NCBI GenBank assembly: GCA_907165135.1
Contig: OU015570.1
Coordinates: 2,445,525-2,509,524, forward strand
DNA: 64,000 nt
From: Oikopleura dioica
Lineage: Eukaryota > Chordata > Appendicularia > Copelata > Oikopleuridae
Direction: 5' to 3'
Shown here: piece by piece, positions 29,330 to 40,344 of the stretch
Layout of the letters: the number at the start of each line of letters is the position of its first letter
How positions within the stretch are numbered: the stretch's first letter is position 1
Translations under genes and position numbers: made by a program
The notes under the pieces: model-generated
Seen by the model: the letters and a program-made list of their open reading frames with translations, nothing else
Database searches by the model: none
What the model was told of the DNA's origin: nothing

Positions 29330-31219
29330 AACGCAAAATACGTAAAGGACGCGTTAATAATTATAGGCTATAATTTATAGCGCCCTTATACGAGCTCACC
29401 AGCCAAAAGAGAGAATTCATCTGGACTGATCGACACCAGAACGCGTTTTCGAAAATGAACTCTGAGCTCACTAAAAAACCGACACTTGGCCACTTTAAAC
29501 TTGGCTCGAAGCTCTTACTCGTAACAGACAGCTCTAGTAAAAGTGTCGGAGGGACATTGTACCAGTACCAAGATGACAAGCTCATCACCCTTGAATACTT
29601 CTCGAAAGCTCTAACTGGACCCGATTTAATAAGAATTATGCGTGTTAAAGAATTATTCGCACTTATTTGGGCCATAAATCACTTCGAATTTTACCTTCTG
29701 AACACGCATTTTGAAGCATACGTCGACCACAAATCATTACTGTTCCTATTCAAAGAGCAGCAACAATCAAAGCTAGATATCAAGTTTTGCAATATACAGT
29801 GCTACCTGACTCAGTTCGACTTCACTATAATCCACAAACCTGGTAATAATGATGTCATGGCAAGTGATGATTACTTCACCCGACTACCAACGTCAGAAAG
29901 CTCTTTACTGGACGACGACGCTGCTCGATTCGAAGACATTCCAGAGCGAGAATACATGTTCCATCTCAAATCGCAAGACGATGAAAACATTGTTTTCTCA
30001 TATGGATCCGAGAAAATAAATAGTAAGAAAATGATACAACTGCAAGACAACTGTAACCTCACTAAAGACAAAATTGTCAAAGCAAAAAAGCACAAGAAAA
30101 CAAGATTTTCTTTCAAAAATGACATTTTGTACGCACAAAATAGACTAGTGTTACCCGATCAGTTGGCTACCCAATTCATACAGTACCTTCACTGTATAAC
30201 CGGACACGGTGGATCAAAAGCGCTGACTGACATGTGCTTAAAATTTTTCATCAGCAACATTCAAGATAAAGTCCGCGCCATAACCAGCTCATGTCCTGTT
30301 TGTATTCAAGTGAAACCTGTCAAGAAGCTCGAACCGTCAATGATAGAAAAAAGAAATTTCGAGTCTGTCCTCTTCGAAAAGACATTCATGGACCTGGTCG
30401 ATTATGGTCGCAAAGATAGCAATATTATGCGCTACTTGTTAACCTGCCGCGACTCACTCACCGGATTTTTGGATGGAGTGCCACTTGCATCCAAAATCTG
30501 ATAAGTTGGTTGCAAAAGCCATACTTACTCTTGTCCTTCGACATGGCATAACCGAAACCGCTGTCACCGACAATGGTCGTGAATTTGGTCCTTCAACCGG
30601 CAGATTTTTGAACGATTTTAACTAAGGCAAGAACCAACGACAGCGTATCGATCTTGCTCAAATGGCAAAGTCGAAAGACTCCACCGCAAAATCCACATAC
30701 ATTTGAAAAATATGAATGCAAACGATCGAAACTGGTCGCAAAAATGGGAACTATCAATGATAGTTCTAAAGAATTTAGAAAACGATAGATACTGCTAAAG
30801 AGCCTTTTATAAAAGCTCTCAACTATAACATCTCAAAACTACATCCTGCAATACAATAATTCCAAGTTGAACGATACCAAAAACAGCTCCGACTCGACAA
30901 AAACAACTGCCCTGTTTTAGAAAAAGGTTCAGTAGTGCTCGTCTGGAAGCCGAATATTTCTGATGGAAAGCTTGGGACCAATTGGACTGGACCTTATTTC
31001 ATCCACAAAAGAATTTCTAAAGACTCCTACATTGTTAAATGTGACCTCACAAAACGTGAATATAGAAGACACATATCGCTTAAACGCCCCGTAAAAAATA
31101 TGGTTGGCAATTTGACGAAATTTAGAACGATCGAAAACGAGCAAGAAATGAAATCACCACAAGATGATGTTAAAAAAAGGAATCGACTTTATGCAAGACA
31201 GAAAGTCAAACTTAGTTAA
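29330..31219 (+). pseudogene. RNase H and integrase of element C, frameshifted
   Basis: The 29455-30501 ORF contains RNase H (LLVTDSSSKSVGGTLYQ, VKELFALIWAINH, VDHKSLLFLF) and integrase zinc domain (HCITGHGGSK ... SSCPVC), then the start of the core (FMDLVDYGRK). It stops at 30501. TDNGREFG and later core sequence follow in other frames, and the C-terminal segment NWTGPYFIHKRI...RRHISLKRP lies in 30935-31219. A 14-base palindromic insertion (GGCTATAATTTATA) near 29366 shifts the frame ahead of RNase H. Several lesions make it non-functional. Confidence 0.75.
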
Positions 31220-31309
31220 TTTTTTAAGAATGGCCCATTCAAGTTTATTTGATATATCTGCGAAAATTTCAAAATAAGGGTCGAAATAAAAATTTTTGAA
31301 AAAAAGTTA

Positions 31310-31726
31310 CAGTTTTTTTCCTCTTTTGTGGACCCCAAGTTTGTGGACATTTTTTCCATTTTAAGGCCTTTAAGTGGGACACTTTATAAAAGATGCTGTT
31401 CCAAGTTTGTGGACATTTTTTCGCGGAAAGAAATAAAAAAGACAATTTTTTTTGTGGTGAGATTAATTCTTGCTAATCAAGATCGAGTTGTTCATCGTTT
31501 ACGAAAAAAAAACAAAATTAAAGGTTCAACTAGAGACAAAGGGGCCTTTGCCAGTCTTTCAGGAGCATAAATGCAAAGTCTAGAAAACCATTCGGCGTAC
31601 TCAAATCTCGAAAAAAAATTTTAATCGATTTCGATGGGACATTTTTTCGGAAGACGTTGCCCAAGTTTGTGGACATTTTTCGAAAATTTTGGGACAAAAA
31701 ATGTCCACAAGAGAGGAAAAGAACTG
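31310..31726. mobile_element. 417-bp TA-flanked MITE
   Basis: Left end CAGTTTTTTTCCTCTTTTGT and right end, inverted, CAGTTCTTTTCCTCTCTTGT: about 22 of 24 match. TA on both sides (31308-31309, 31727-31728). TTTGTGGACATTTTTT recurs in the subterminal parts. It belongs to the same superfamily as the copy at 27661 but a different subfamily. Confidence 0.8.
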
Positions 31727-31957
31727 TACTTGAGCCAAGATCTGGGCGAGCGGCGGCAATTCAGCACACGAGCGCCACCCATCCATCGCGGCGCGCCGCG
31801 CACACCGGCGATTTTTCGCCATTTTCACGACTCTAGAACTCGGGTTCTAGTAAAGATTTTTAAATTCTGATTTCAGATTTGAAATCAGGGGAATGAATTT
31901 AGGGGGACACTAAAAATGGTTATTTGTTTTTAAAGCATTTTAAAATTTTAAAATTAT

Positions 31958-33031
31958 TTGGGTGCGAACCCTAGTACCTCTGTTTGCGCACTACTTAACG
32001 TGTTCGGCCTCCCTACTCACTTCCTACATACCACTGATGACTTGGTTGTGGACCTAAGCTTAGCCGATCTGCGTTATGTACCTTTGATGCATCTGTATGC
32101 CTATTCCATTATGGCAGGACAGGAGAGTTATGTAAATCGATGCTATTCTCTTCCACAAGAGCCACATTACCCTGCGATGACGTTACCTCAACCTCTCCAG
32201 CCTACAGGTCGCGATGATTTCATGATGACTCGCACCATGTATCAAACGTGAGTTAATTTTCTATCTTGAGATGACCACTCATATCCCCTAACACTCTTCT
32301 TTTCAGTCATCTCCAGGCTCTGGTCCAGGCTCACAACCAGTTCCTTCAAGACAACGAGTATCAACAGCCTTCTCGTGCTCGAATGAATAGTCTTATTCAG
32401 CAGCTCGGTGGCCAGAATCCCCACCTCCTCAATAACACTACCTCTGATTGTCGACGCGCTCTGGACCGGCTCCATGTCCACCTTCATACATCGACCCATC
32501 CTTTAAACGCTTATTGAAACCAGATATTTCCACTTTCTCTCCAATAGCTGCCAGAGGGCCTGTGTTCATCTCCTCTTTGTGGTCAGCCTCAGTGTCCAGT
32601 CAACCTTGATCGATTGCACCAGTTGCTCGAAGTGTCGGCGGACTTTCAGCAGAACCACGAACCAAATCTCACCTTTCTCAAGTTCAAGAGCAAGCACTTT
32701 TTGCCAAACACCAACTCCTACATTCCAAAGGAGAGACTAGAGAAAGGTTACCAACCAGTTTATTCAGCTATAACTAATCCGTATGTTTTAAGCATTGAAA
32801 TAACCGGTTCTTGAACCTGACCGCCCCGAAAACAGTATGGCTGAGGTGCCAGCCTTAACCGTTCATCTGACTGCGAACGGATTCTCTATCGAAACCGCAA
32901 CCTTGCTGCTGTCTCACAACTCAGTACGAATATTTGGGGTATATAACACCTCCGGCTCTTCAAGCCGAACTGATTGGCGACTGAACACCACACTGCCCTC
33001 TGCCTTCTGTCCTCAAACTGATGTCTTTCGG
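31958..33031 (+). CDS. Unknown multi-exon gene, 5' and middle exons
   Basis: C-rich, non-mobile-looking coding sequence. An exon ending at 32247 (…FMMTRTMYQ) is joined in frame across a 59-bp intron (32248-32306, GTGAGT...TTTCAG) to HLQALVQAHNQFLQDNEYQQP and beyond, until a stop at about 32514. A further open segment from about 32551 (LPEGLCSSPLCGQPQCPVNLD) runs to 32778. It then joins across a 56-bp GTATGT...AACAG intron (32779-32834) to MAEVPALTVHLTANGF and reaches TDVFR at 33031. The junction near 32514-32551 is unresolved (possibly a non-canonical intron). The upstream start is not established. I do not recognise the protein. Continuation at 35935. Confidence 0.55.
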
Positions 33032-33329
33032 GTAGTATGGAAAAATGTTTCGGTAAAACTCCCGAAATATGGTGAGCTTATTTTCTGATTAATATTTCGG
33101 TAACAGCCGAAACTTTTTTCACTTTTTTTCCACTTTTTGAGCAAAAATGTTTCGGCATGCTACCGAAATCTTTTTCACTTTCAAATTCGTTTCTAGCAAT
33201 AAAATTTCGGCAAAAAAGGGGGCGAGATGACAGAAATCAAGGAATCTGAGTTCCTCTGACCACGGGGCTTCGCCCCTTAGGTCCTAAGATGCCGGGGTCT
33301 AGTCTAGGGTTACTTAGGGTTACCTTCAG

Positions 33330-33445
33330 TAACCCTAACTAACCCTAGCCTATCCCCCTCGGGTAATTTGTTCCGTCATTTTTGCAGGTGCCCCTAACCC
33401 TAACCTTTATTTTAGCAAATACTAAGATTATAATTTTTATTCGGT
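33330..33445. repeat. Dispersed repeat shared with 40345-40460
   Basis: About 110 bp (CTAACTAACCCTAGCCTATC ... TTATTTTAGCAAATACTA) are shared at high identity with 40345-40460 in the same orientation. The two copies lie inside two different foldback elements, linking them as relatives. Confidence 0.75.
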
Positions 33446-33455
33446 TTGTCCTCGC

Positions 33456-33575
33456 CTGGTCCAAATCCTTGCCTGGTCCAAATCCTTACCTGGTCCAAAT
33501 TCCTTACCTGGTCCAAAATCGAAAATGGATCAGGCGAGGATTTGGACCAGGTAAGGATTTGGACCAGGCGAGGAA
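33456..33575. repeat. Palindromic minisatellite of a 17-bp unit, left arm
   Basis: Four units of CCTGGTCCAAATCCTTA, a short spacer, then three units in the inverse orientation (GGATTTGGACCAGG). The array can fold into a hairpin on its own. The right arm at 35447-35568 has the same organisation. Confidence 0.8.
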
Positions 33576-33969
33576 TCTGAATTTTAAAAATTTTTGAAAA
33601 CAAAAAATGAGTAACCAGACCAAAACAAATTTCTTCTTGACTCCCTCCGAGACAAAAAATTTGAAATTTTGAAAAATTTAAAATTAAATTTCCGTTTTTT
33701 ATTAAATTATTATAAACATTTAAAATGTTCTTATAAGTTTCACTTGATAAATAAGAAAATAATGGGGAAATGTCGCGAATCGACAAAAATCCTTTTGAAG
33801 GAACTTCAAAATCTTTAGATTTTGTGAGATTTTTCTGGTCCCATCCTAGACAAGAAGCTCTACTCGTTTGTAGAAAACTTTTCTCTTGCATCACCATTCA
33901 GCTGACTTTTTATAATGGCCGAAAGTCCGGTTTTCTAAGTTGGGGGTTATATGATACAGTTTAAGAAAA

Positions 33970-34210
33970 CCTAGAAGCAAATTTGCTTAGCTGAGCTGAG
34001 TGAGCTGAGCCAGCAGTTGCTCGACAAGGATTCTTGAAAATGATCTGATCTGCTCAGCTCAGACAATTATCACTTAGCTTAGCTGAATGATTATAAGTTA
34101 TAATTTATAACACAATTTGACTACTAAAAGCACAGTTAAAAACGGCTCAGCTCAGCTCTAATTAGGGTACGCTCAGCTCAGCTCAATGACCTCTGAAAAG
34201 GCCAGCTCGT
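33970..34210. repeat. GAGCT-rich repeat, inverse relative of 48955-49130
   Basis: Multiple AGCTGAGCTGAG and CTCAGCTCA runs. The block CAGCTCAATGACCTCTGAAAA is the inverse of sequence at 49080-49110, so the two are copies of a dispersed repeat in opposite orientation. Confidence 0.6.
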
Positions 34211-34942
34211 CGAGTTTTCCGGAATTTCCAGTTTTCAACCCAATTTTTAGCGCCCCAGATGGCCAAAAACGGCTTTGCACTAAGATTTCTGAAAGCTCAG
34301 AGCCTGATAAAGCCTAAAGGGTTCCCCCGTTTTGGCCATCTTTGACTCGAAATTCAGCCGATTTGGGCTTATGAATCGGGACGTTCAATAGCTCTTTTGA
34401 AAGCTGGTGTGCTATCTGTTATTCTCTAGTACAGAGATATATTTTGCTCAAGGCAAACCTACCTCTATGAGGTAGGGAAAACTCAAGAAATTCGAAAAAC
34501 GCCATTTTAGGCAATTTTTGAATAGAAATTCAGCCGATTCGGGCTTAGAAAATTTCTTTTGAACAACTATTTTTATCCATTTTTGGCATTTTTGGTCTTT
34601 CATTGCTTTTTAGCGCCAATGGGCAAAAATTTCTAATGCGGTTATTATTTTCTTAATTGGCAGATTCGGTAAGCTTTCGAAAGACCCCTTATATGGCATA
34701 TTTAGATGTCATTAAAAAACCGAAAAAATCCGATTTTCACGCTTAGTACATTTTATATTCATTTTTGCAACTTTTGAAGGCCAAGATCTCGGGGAAAGAT
34801 GTTTGTAAGGGGGTCTTGTGACACATCAAAATGATCCTCAGAAAACGGAGAATCTAAAAATGTCAAACATGGACCCTTATCACAGAGTTGAAGAAACAGG
34901 GAGGATCCCTTAATATAAGCCTTGAAGGCTTAAAATTAGGTA

Positions 34943-35049
34943 CAATAAAAACGCCTGGTCTGGGACGGTCAAAAATACGCCTGGTTTGGGACGGTCGGGC
35001 CGTTTAAAGATCAAAGGCACACGCCGTCCCAGACCAGGCGTTTTTACTG
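34943..35049. mobile_element. 107-bp hairpin MITE nested in the foldback element
   Basis: Perfect 20-bp-plus inverted ends around AAAAACGCCTGGTCTGGGAC, outermost CAATAAAAACG/CAGTAAAAACG, with TA on the left and TT on the right. No coding content. It folds almost entirely into one stem. Confidence 0.6.
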
Positions 35050-35446
35050 TTCCCGCTGAAGTCAGAATGGTTATTTTTGGTCATCAATTTTTGTTGTTCT
35101 TTCAGCCCAAATCTGATAAGGTACACCAGGGACTACTTTTAGTCCAAGAAAAATATTTTTTTGAAAAATTTCCCACGTGACCATTTTCTTAGGAATAAAT
35201 CATCTTTTTGGCTCCAATTTAGCCTTAGAATTATTGTTATCTTTATAAATCTAAAAGAATTCAAATACTTCTCTCAAAAAAATTCTCGAAGGGGGAAACT
35301 TATAAGAACATTTTGAAAAAACGGAAATTTAATTCAAAATTTTTCAGAATTTTAAATTTTTTGTCTCGGATGGGGGTCAAGAAAAAATTTGTTTTGGTCT
35401 GGTTACTCATTTTTTGTTTTCAAAAATTTTTCAAATTAAAATTCCT

Positions 35447-35568
35447 CGCCTGGTCCAAATCCTTACCTGGTCCAATTTCCTTACCTGGTCCATTTTCAAT
35501 TTTGGACCAGGCAAGGATTTGGACCAGGCAGGATTTGGACCAGGCGAGGATTTGGACCAGGCGAGGAC
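35447..35568. repeat. Palindromic minisatellite of a 17-bp unit, right arm
   Basis: Three CCTGGTCCAAATCCTTA-like units followed by four inverse units, mirroring 33456-33575 within the foldback element. Confidence 0.8.
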
Positions 35569-35934
35569 AAACCTTTTTATTCATCGAGTTCCTCCATTTT
35601 CGTGAAATGAAGAATGAACCCCGACAAATGATCTTCGGAAAATGAGAACAGAAAATTACTCGAGATTTTTGAGGTGAAGAACTGATAAGGCAAACTCATT
35701 CAATGCACACACCAGCGCAAATCAGGATGAGAATGGAAAAACCAGCCGAAACTTTATTGCTCAAAAGACATCAATTTCTTATTTTTATTTCGGCTCGTAC
35801 CGAAATATTTTTCCTAAAAATGAGTCTTATTTGTATAATTCTTTCGGCTGCCTGCCGAAATATTTATCACATTTGACCCCTTGAAAGTAATTAATATTTC
35901 GGTCGCTTTTACCGAAACATTTTTCCATACTACG

Positions 35935-36129
35935 GTCTTTCGGGGTCTGGTATCTTTAAAGATCAGCATGCCAACCCGACTCAGTGCTCGCTTCTTGTGC
36001 GCCGAGCCTCGTGCCGCTGGATTTTTGGATCAATACGGTGATTACCGCCGTGACGACCATCGGGGCCGCAACAATCGCGACTCTCAGCCCGCAGCTCAGA
36101 ATTTGGAACCACCTGCTCCCGCGACATAA
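35935..36129 (+). CDS. Unknown gene, 3' coding exon after the foldback insertion
   Basis: Continues the frame of the exon that stops at 33031 once the foldback element and one GTCTTTCGG copy are ignored. Encodes about 64 residues, including ARFLCAEPRAAGFLDQYGD and an Arg/Asp-rich RRDDHRGRNNRDSQ stretch, ending TAA at 36127-36129. An AATAAA lies at about 36299. Base composition and codon use match the exons at 32-33 kb and differ from the AT-rich elements around them. Confidence 0.55.
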   Translation, partial: VFRGLVSLKISMPTRLSARFLCAEPRAAGFLDQYGDYRRDDHRGRNNRDSQPAAQNLEPPAPAT

Positions 36130-36391
36130 AAACCTATCTCATCACTCATTTGAACTGTATCGTTTTGTTAGTGAAGCCTCTTTCTTGATGTTATCTTTTT
36201 CACCAAAAACACCTCAACTGACTACTGTTGCTCACTTTATTCCCTCTGTTCTTTTCTATCTTAAAAAAACTCTTAAATACTCAGTAACTGAGTCAGTTCA
36301 ATAAACCCATAGTACTTTCAAGTTTTTGACTGTTTTACGTTTTTGAGCATTTGAATTTAAGACTGATGTCAGAACCTAGAACTAAGTAGCA

Positions 36392-37134
36392 ATGGTTTCG
36401 TCTCGCGATAACTGTCCTTGCTGCCATCAAGCCTTCCAGCCCCCTTATCGCGCTGAGGTCGTTTTTCTTCTTGTGGGCATCTGTGGTGCCTGAGTTGCCT
36501 TCTGGTTCATAGCCAGCTCGATCCGCATTCACAGGCTCCTCATATTCTATGCCCCAAGTGTGCTGTCTCCAGTATTTTCCAGCCTTACGGAGTTGTGTAT
36601 GTTCTGTGTCGCGAGCCGGAAACTCAGGCTCCTACTGCTGGTCTTACTGACTCTGCCGCTCGAGAAGCTGCTGACACTCCCGCTAACCATGATCGTGTCG
36701 AGACCGCTGATGATCCTCCAACTTCTACTACCGAGACGGATCTTCAGATGTCATGTGACCCTCCATCTCCAGCTGCGCCTGCGGAGGTGTCTCTATCGCC
36801 CGCGAATCCATCTGCTTCTGACGCTGAGTTTGAACTCTTTCTGTCTGATCGGCCTGGCTTGTTTCCGGTTGAGACTACACGTGGTACCATCCGCAACGAT
36901 AATCCTCGCAGCCTTGTTGTCGCTGGTGTAGCTCCATTTGTCCCGAACAACGCCGTAGACGTCGCCGCATCTCGCCCTGACGATACCGACGACGAGTCCT
37001 TGTTTGAGATACCGTCACGTCCGCCACGCACTCCCCGACGCACAGCTGTGCCCTCTCGTCTGCGCGGCCGTGGTCGCGGCATCGTTTCCTTCCCTTACCG
37101 TGAGCCTCGATCTTCCGAGGAGAGTGGCTTTTAG
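36392..37134 (+). pseudogene. RING-finger protein, probably one frameshift
   Basis: Starts MVSSRDNCPCCHQAFQ at ATG 36392. The first zinc pair (CPCC) is in one frame and the rest of the RING (SCGHLWCLSC ... ILCPKC) is in the frame that continues to TAG 37134, so a single-base change near 36470 breaks it. After the RING comes a Pro/Ser/Asp-rich, likely disordered region and an RGRGRG stretch. The stop lies directly before a strong GTAAGT donor. RING domains of this C3HC4 pattern usually act as ubiquitin ligases with E2 enzymes, but no substrate can be inferred. A sequencing or assembly error could explain the frameshift. Confidence 0.6.
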
Positions 37135-37554
37135 GTAAGTTACTCGATTATCTCGTTATAGCAACAATATGGCTTTGGACCATACTGACAATTCCTTTTA
37201 GTACCTCTAACTGGCGTTTCTTAGCCCTAATCCTTCTGAGTCTTGCTCTGGCGACCATTTGACCGTGCCCCTTCGTTATGGCCTCACTTCTTCTGGATTC
37301 TTTCATATTCTCACGTTCGCACGCTTTTACTTTCGCCATTCTTTCATTTTGCACTTTTTTCCAATTTTTCCCTCAATACCTCTATTGGTTTCACTACCTT
37401 TTCAGCAAATTTCTTCACATTTTGTTCAGTTCTGATATTTCCGATGTATAGTTTGTTTAATAACTGCCTAGTATTTTATTAGTAATGGCTAGTGTCACAG
37501 TAGGATCTCCTGCTTAACTTTTGTGTTTTAAGATATAACTATTCCGGTCCTTCA

Positions 37555-37962
37555 ATGTCAGCTACCGGCTCTCGTTCCCTCCCCTTCCGATGTCCCAAGT
37601 GCAGTGATATGTACAACTCCGAACATTGCCAGGAGATAGTTCTCACCCGTTGCCGTCATACCGTGTGTCTTGGTTGTTTCGTCCATTCTGGCTTTTGGTG
37701 CCATGACACTAGAGCTACCAACTCCGATTACAACTATTTCGTCGACGGCGACCGAGGCGCAGCTGTGGTGCCATGCCCAGTTTGCCATTTGCCTTCTCCG
37801 TTCGCGCCCGGATCCGTAGTGTTCCCTTTGCGGGAGACTTTCCGGGAATTCCATAATGCGGGTGTTCCATCTACCGACTACTGCATTAGAAAAATCGTCA
37901 TATTTTCTAGCCGTGCTGGGGTGTTTTTTTTCAGTGGACGTGAAAGAACAGTGTCTTATTAG
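37555..37962 (+). CDS. Second RING-finger ORF
   Basis: 135 residues from ATG 37555. The C3HC4 pattern is FRCPKC ... LTRCRHTVCLGCF ... VPCPVCHLPSPF, followed by VVFPLRETFREFHN. It resembles the RING ORF at 36392 in layout and base composition and lies 420 bp downstream on the same strand, so the two may be tandem relatives. After about residue 110 the sequence looks non-coding (a T-run with TTTTCAG), so the gene may be truncated or continue through an unrecognised splice. Confidence 0.6.
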   Translation: MSATGSRSLPFRCPKCSDMYNSEHCQEIVLTRCRHTVCLGCFVHSGFWCHDTRATNSDYNYFVDGDRGAAVVPCPVCHLPSPFAPGSVVFPLRETFREFHNAGVPSTDYCIRKIVIFSSRAGVFFFSGRERTVSY

Positions 37963-38308
37963 TCTAAAACCACTTTTAAAAGAAATAAAAAATTTTTGGG
38001 GAGACGATTTTCGGGGGGTCAAAATCGTGAAAATGGTGCATTTTCTAGTTTTTGGCTCCGCATTTCTTCGGCTCACCCCCTTTTCATATTTCTGTCATGA
38101 TAGTATGTAAGAGCAGACATTTTTAAACTTGAATTAAGCAAAAACCGATCATAAATAAGAAGAAAATTCCGAGCTATGCTTAAGAGAAAGGTCCAAACAC
38201 GCCATTTTTTGGCCATTTTTCGCCATTTTTTTCATTATTTGAATAAATGAATAAATGACCTTCCTCGGCCAGTTAATGGCCACTTGAGGCCAACTTCGGT
38301 CAGTTTGT

Positions 38309-39010
38309 GCCGGAGGACCTCCCGGAGGACCCTTCTGCTGGAAGACAGGTTGCTGGAAGACAATATTTAAAAATTAAATAGAAATGAAAAATGAAGCCTT
38401 GAATAGAAAGTAATTGCCATATTTGGCCATTTATTGCCGGAGAACCTCCCGGAGGACCCTCTTACTGGAAGACCAACCAAACTGCTTGAAAACCAAAATA
38501 AAGAAAAAATCAATAAAGAGCCTTGAATTTCTACAAGTTCTTACGTTCGGCCACTCTGAGTCACTTAATGCCGGAGGAACTCGCGGAGGACCCCTCTGCT
38601 GGAAGACAGGTTGCTGGAAGACAGGGTGCTCGAAGACAAATATTTAAAAATTAAATGCAAATGAAATATGAAGCCTTGATTGAACAGATATTGCCACATT
38701 TGGCCGTTTATTGCCGGACAACCTCCCGGAGGACTCTCTAAGTGGAAGACCAACCAGACTGCTTGAAAACAAAAATATAGAAAAGATCAATAAAGAGCCT
38801 TGAATGTCCACAAGTTCCCACGTTCGGCCACTTTGAGTCACTTAATGCCGGAGGACCTCCTGGAGGAACCCTTGGGTAGAAGACTTACAGCTTAAAGACC
38901 AAAATTTTAAATCTTTTATTTAATTAGCCTTGTCTGGCCATGAGTTGCCAATATTCGCCAGTTCTCGTCTTTTTCTGCGGAAGAACCTCCAGAAGAACCC
39001 TCGGGTGGAA
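38309..39010. repeat. Tandem array of six units, 127-143 bp each
   Basis: Each unit starts with a variant of GCCGGAGGACCTCCCGGAGG, at 38309, 38436, 38570, 38713, 38847 and 38977. Units alternate between two types, one with GTTGCTGGAAGACA and one with ACTGCTTGAAAACC, suggesting a higher-order dimer of about 275 bp. A palindrome-prone CCGGAGG/CCTCCCGG core opens each unit. Confidence 0.8.
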
Positions 39011-39897
39011 GACAAATTCCTTGGAATCTTAAAGCGAATAAATCATTCAGGGAAGCTATTCAAAAAATTGGATTCTGCCAGGGATGATCAGGAAACAACA
39101 TCAACAAGGTTAATGAAAATTTTCCAGATCATCGCGTTTCTATAAACAAAAAGCCTTTATTGTTTTCGACGTGCTATTTTGTCATTAACGGTTCGATGAT
39201 CTATCTCGCTTTCCCTCGAATTAAAGTGAAACATTCAAGAAAATCCGGTCGTCGCAAATGTTTTTTCCCCTTTTTTTTGACTAATTTTTGGCCTTAACGA
39301 TTTCGAATTTTCTAATTTATCATTGAAATCAACCCGAAGAGAATTATTTGCTCAAACAGTAGAGAAACGGTTTTAAAAAAAATATTCAATATTTTATTAT
39401 GATTTTTTATAACCTGTTTGAAGAGAGCGAAACAGTTTTTGAGCTTCTAAGAAAATGATGGAAAAATTTGCAATGGCGCATTTGAAATCAGTGTAAAAGC
39501 TGGCCTTCAAGTTAATTGGTTATACATAATAACATTTATTTGAATTAAAATAAAATAATTCATAAATAAATAATCAATTAAAAGACGAGAATTATCCAGG
39601 ACAGAAAACAAGCGCGGAAATAAAGGAACGGGAACAAACATGATGTCGTCAAGAACTTTTAATTGTGACACGATGTTTTTGTTTAAATTTAATTCATCTT
39701 TCTTTTTATTCTGGAAATAATTTTTGTGAAATTCCTACTGAAGATTTATGAAAATCAATGCGCAGATTCACGCGAGAAACTTCGTGAATATGATATGAAC
39801 ATGAAAAAATTTTTTGGTTTCAATTGGATCATTGACACAAATTTGACGGATGGTTAAGATTAGAGTCCAACATTTTAGGATTAAATACTTTTTTCAG
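39011..39897. other. no confirmed gene; possible intron before 39898
   Basis: AT-rich. The end has a polypyrimidine tract and CAG (TACTTTTTTCAG at 39886-39897) immediately before the exon-like AGTGCACAG. An ORF at 38930-39145 could contain an upstream exon but has no supporting motif. Confidence 0.35.
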
Positions 39898-40344
39898 AGT
39901 GCACAGGTCATACGTGGTCAATCTTCGGGGTAGGGATCCCGAAGAATAGACGATTTTAAATACGCTCAATCTTCGGGGTAAAATCCCGAAGAGCTACCGA
40001 TAAAAAATGCGGTCAATCTTCGGGGTCTCGAAAATCCGGAGACGAAGAATAACCGATCAACATTGTGGTGAATCTTCGGGGTCTAAAAAAGTTTGAAGAT
40101 GAATACTTATAAACGATCAGCATATTTAATTATTATATAGTTATTCCTGCTATGAAAAACTATCAAACAAATAGAAATCCGATGTTATTAATTTCAGTAA
40201 ATTGATGAATGAATAATAATGAATAATATTTTGGCCGATATTTCCGACCAAAATTGAGGGATTTTCGAATAAAAAATTCGTCCTAAAGATTGAAAGCCAA
40301 TTAACAACTCTCTTATTGAAAGTTTTTAACAGTAAAGTATAGTA

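Larger units (their letters stand above)
27354..29330 (+). pseudogene. Reverse transcriptase of element C, split by two insertions
   Basis: The RT N-terminus (PRPIPVHIRDQVESEI) ends at 27656, where a MITE begins. After it come KKPDSSIRISLDKRGLN, a motif-A region with SSLDNHRGYRQIQ and a motif-B region (AYGTATAPSAF). At 28366 a second insertion begins inside the motif-C box, whose remaining DDL residues resume at 29072 and lead into LICIDSDFDSHV and TEFLGHKIS. An in-frame stop lies at 29249-29251. Some residues between the first insert and KKP appear lost or altered. Confidence 0.8.
12444..31219 (+). mobile_element. Decayed gypsy element C, host of at least four nested insertions
   Basis: Reading on the plus strand, LTR-like sequence (12531-12797), a Gag (13098-14029 and onward), protease (about 26.95-27.35 kb), RT (27.4-29.3 kb), RNase H (29.3-29.9 kb) and integrase (30.1-31.2 kb) occur in canonical Ty3/gypsy order. 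They are interrupted by an env-bearing element at 14852-26361, a MULE-like element at 26510-26946, a MITE at 27661-27993 and a pogo-like element at 28368-29069. The Gag frame is continuous across the 14852-26361 insertion if the insert and one 5-bp duplicate are ignored. The element is broken by frameshifts in Gag, protease and integrase. No 3' LTR was found after 31219. Confidence 0.75.
33032..35934. mobile_element. 2.9-kb foldback element with 9-bp duplication inside an exon
   Basis: Ends are inverted (GTAGTATGGAAAAATGTTTC) and flanked by GTCTTTCGG at 33023-33031 and 35935-35943. Both arms carry TTCGG-N-CCGAAA palindromes, then minisatellite arrays of a 17-bp TTTGGACCAGGCGAGGA-type unit in opposing orientations. 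They continue with about 170 bp of inverted AT-rich sequence (33600-33745 versus 35290-35430). The central 1.5 kb holds GAGCT repeats, unique-looking DNA and a small nested hairpin MITE. No transposase is visible. The long inverted arms and 9-bp duplication suggest a MULE-type foldback element. Confidence 0.8.

Noticed and set aside
32837-33088. Independent short gene starting MAEVPALTV
   Set aside because: The ATG lies directly after a good intron acceptor and the preceding exon joins in frame, so it is an internal exon.
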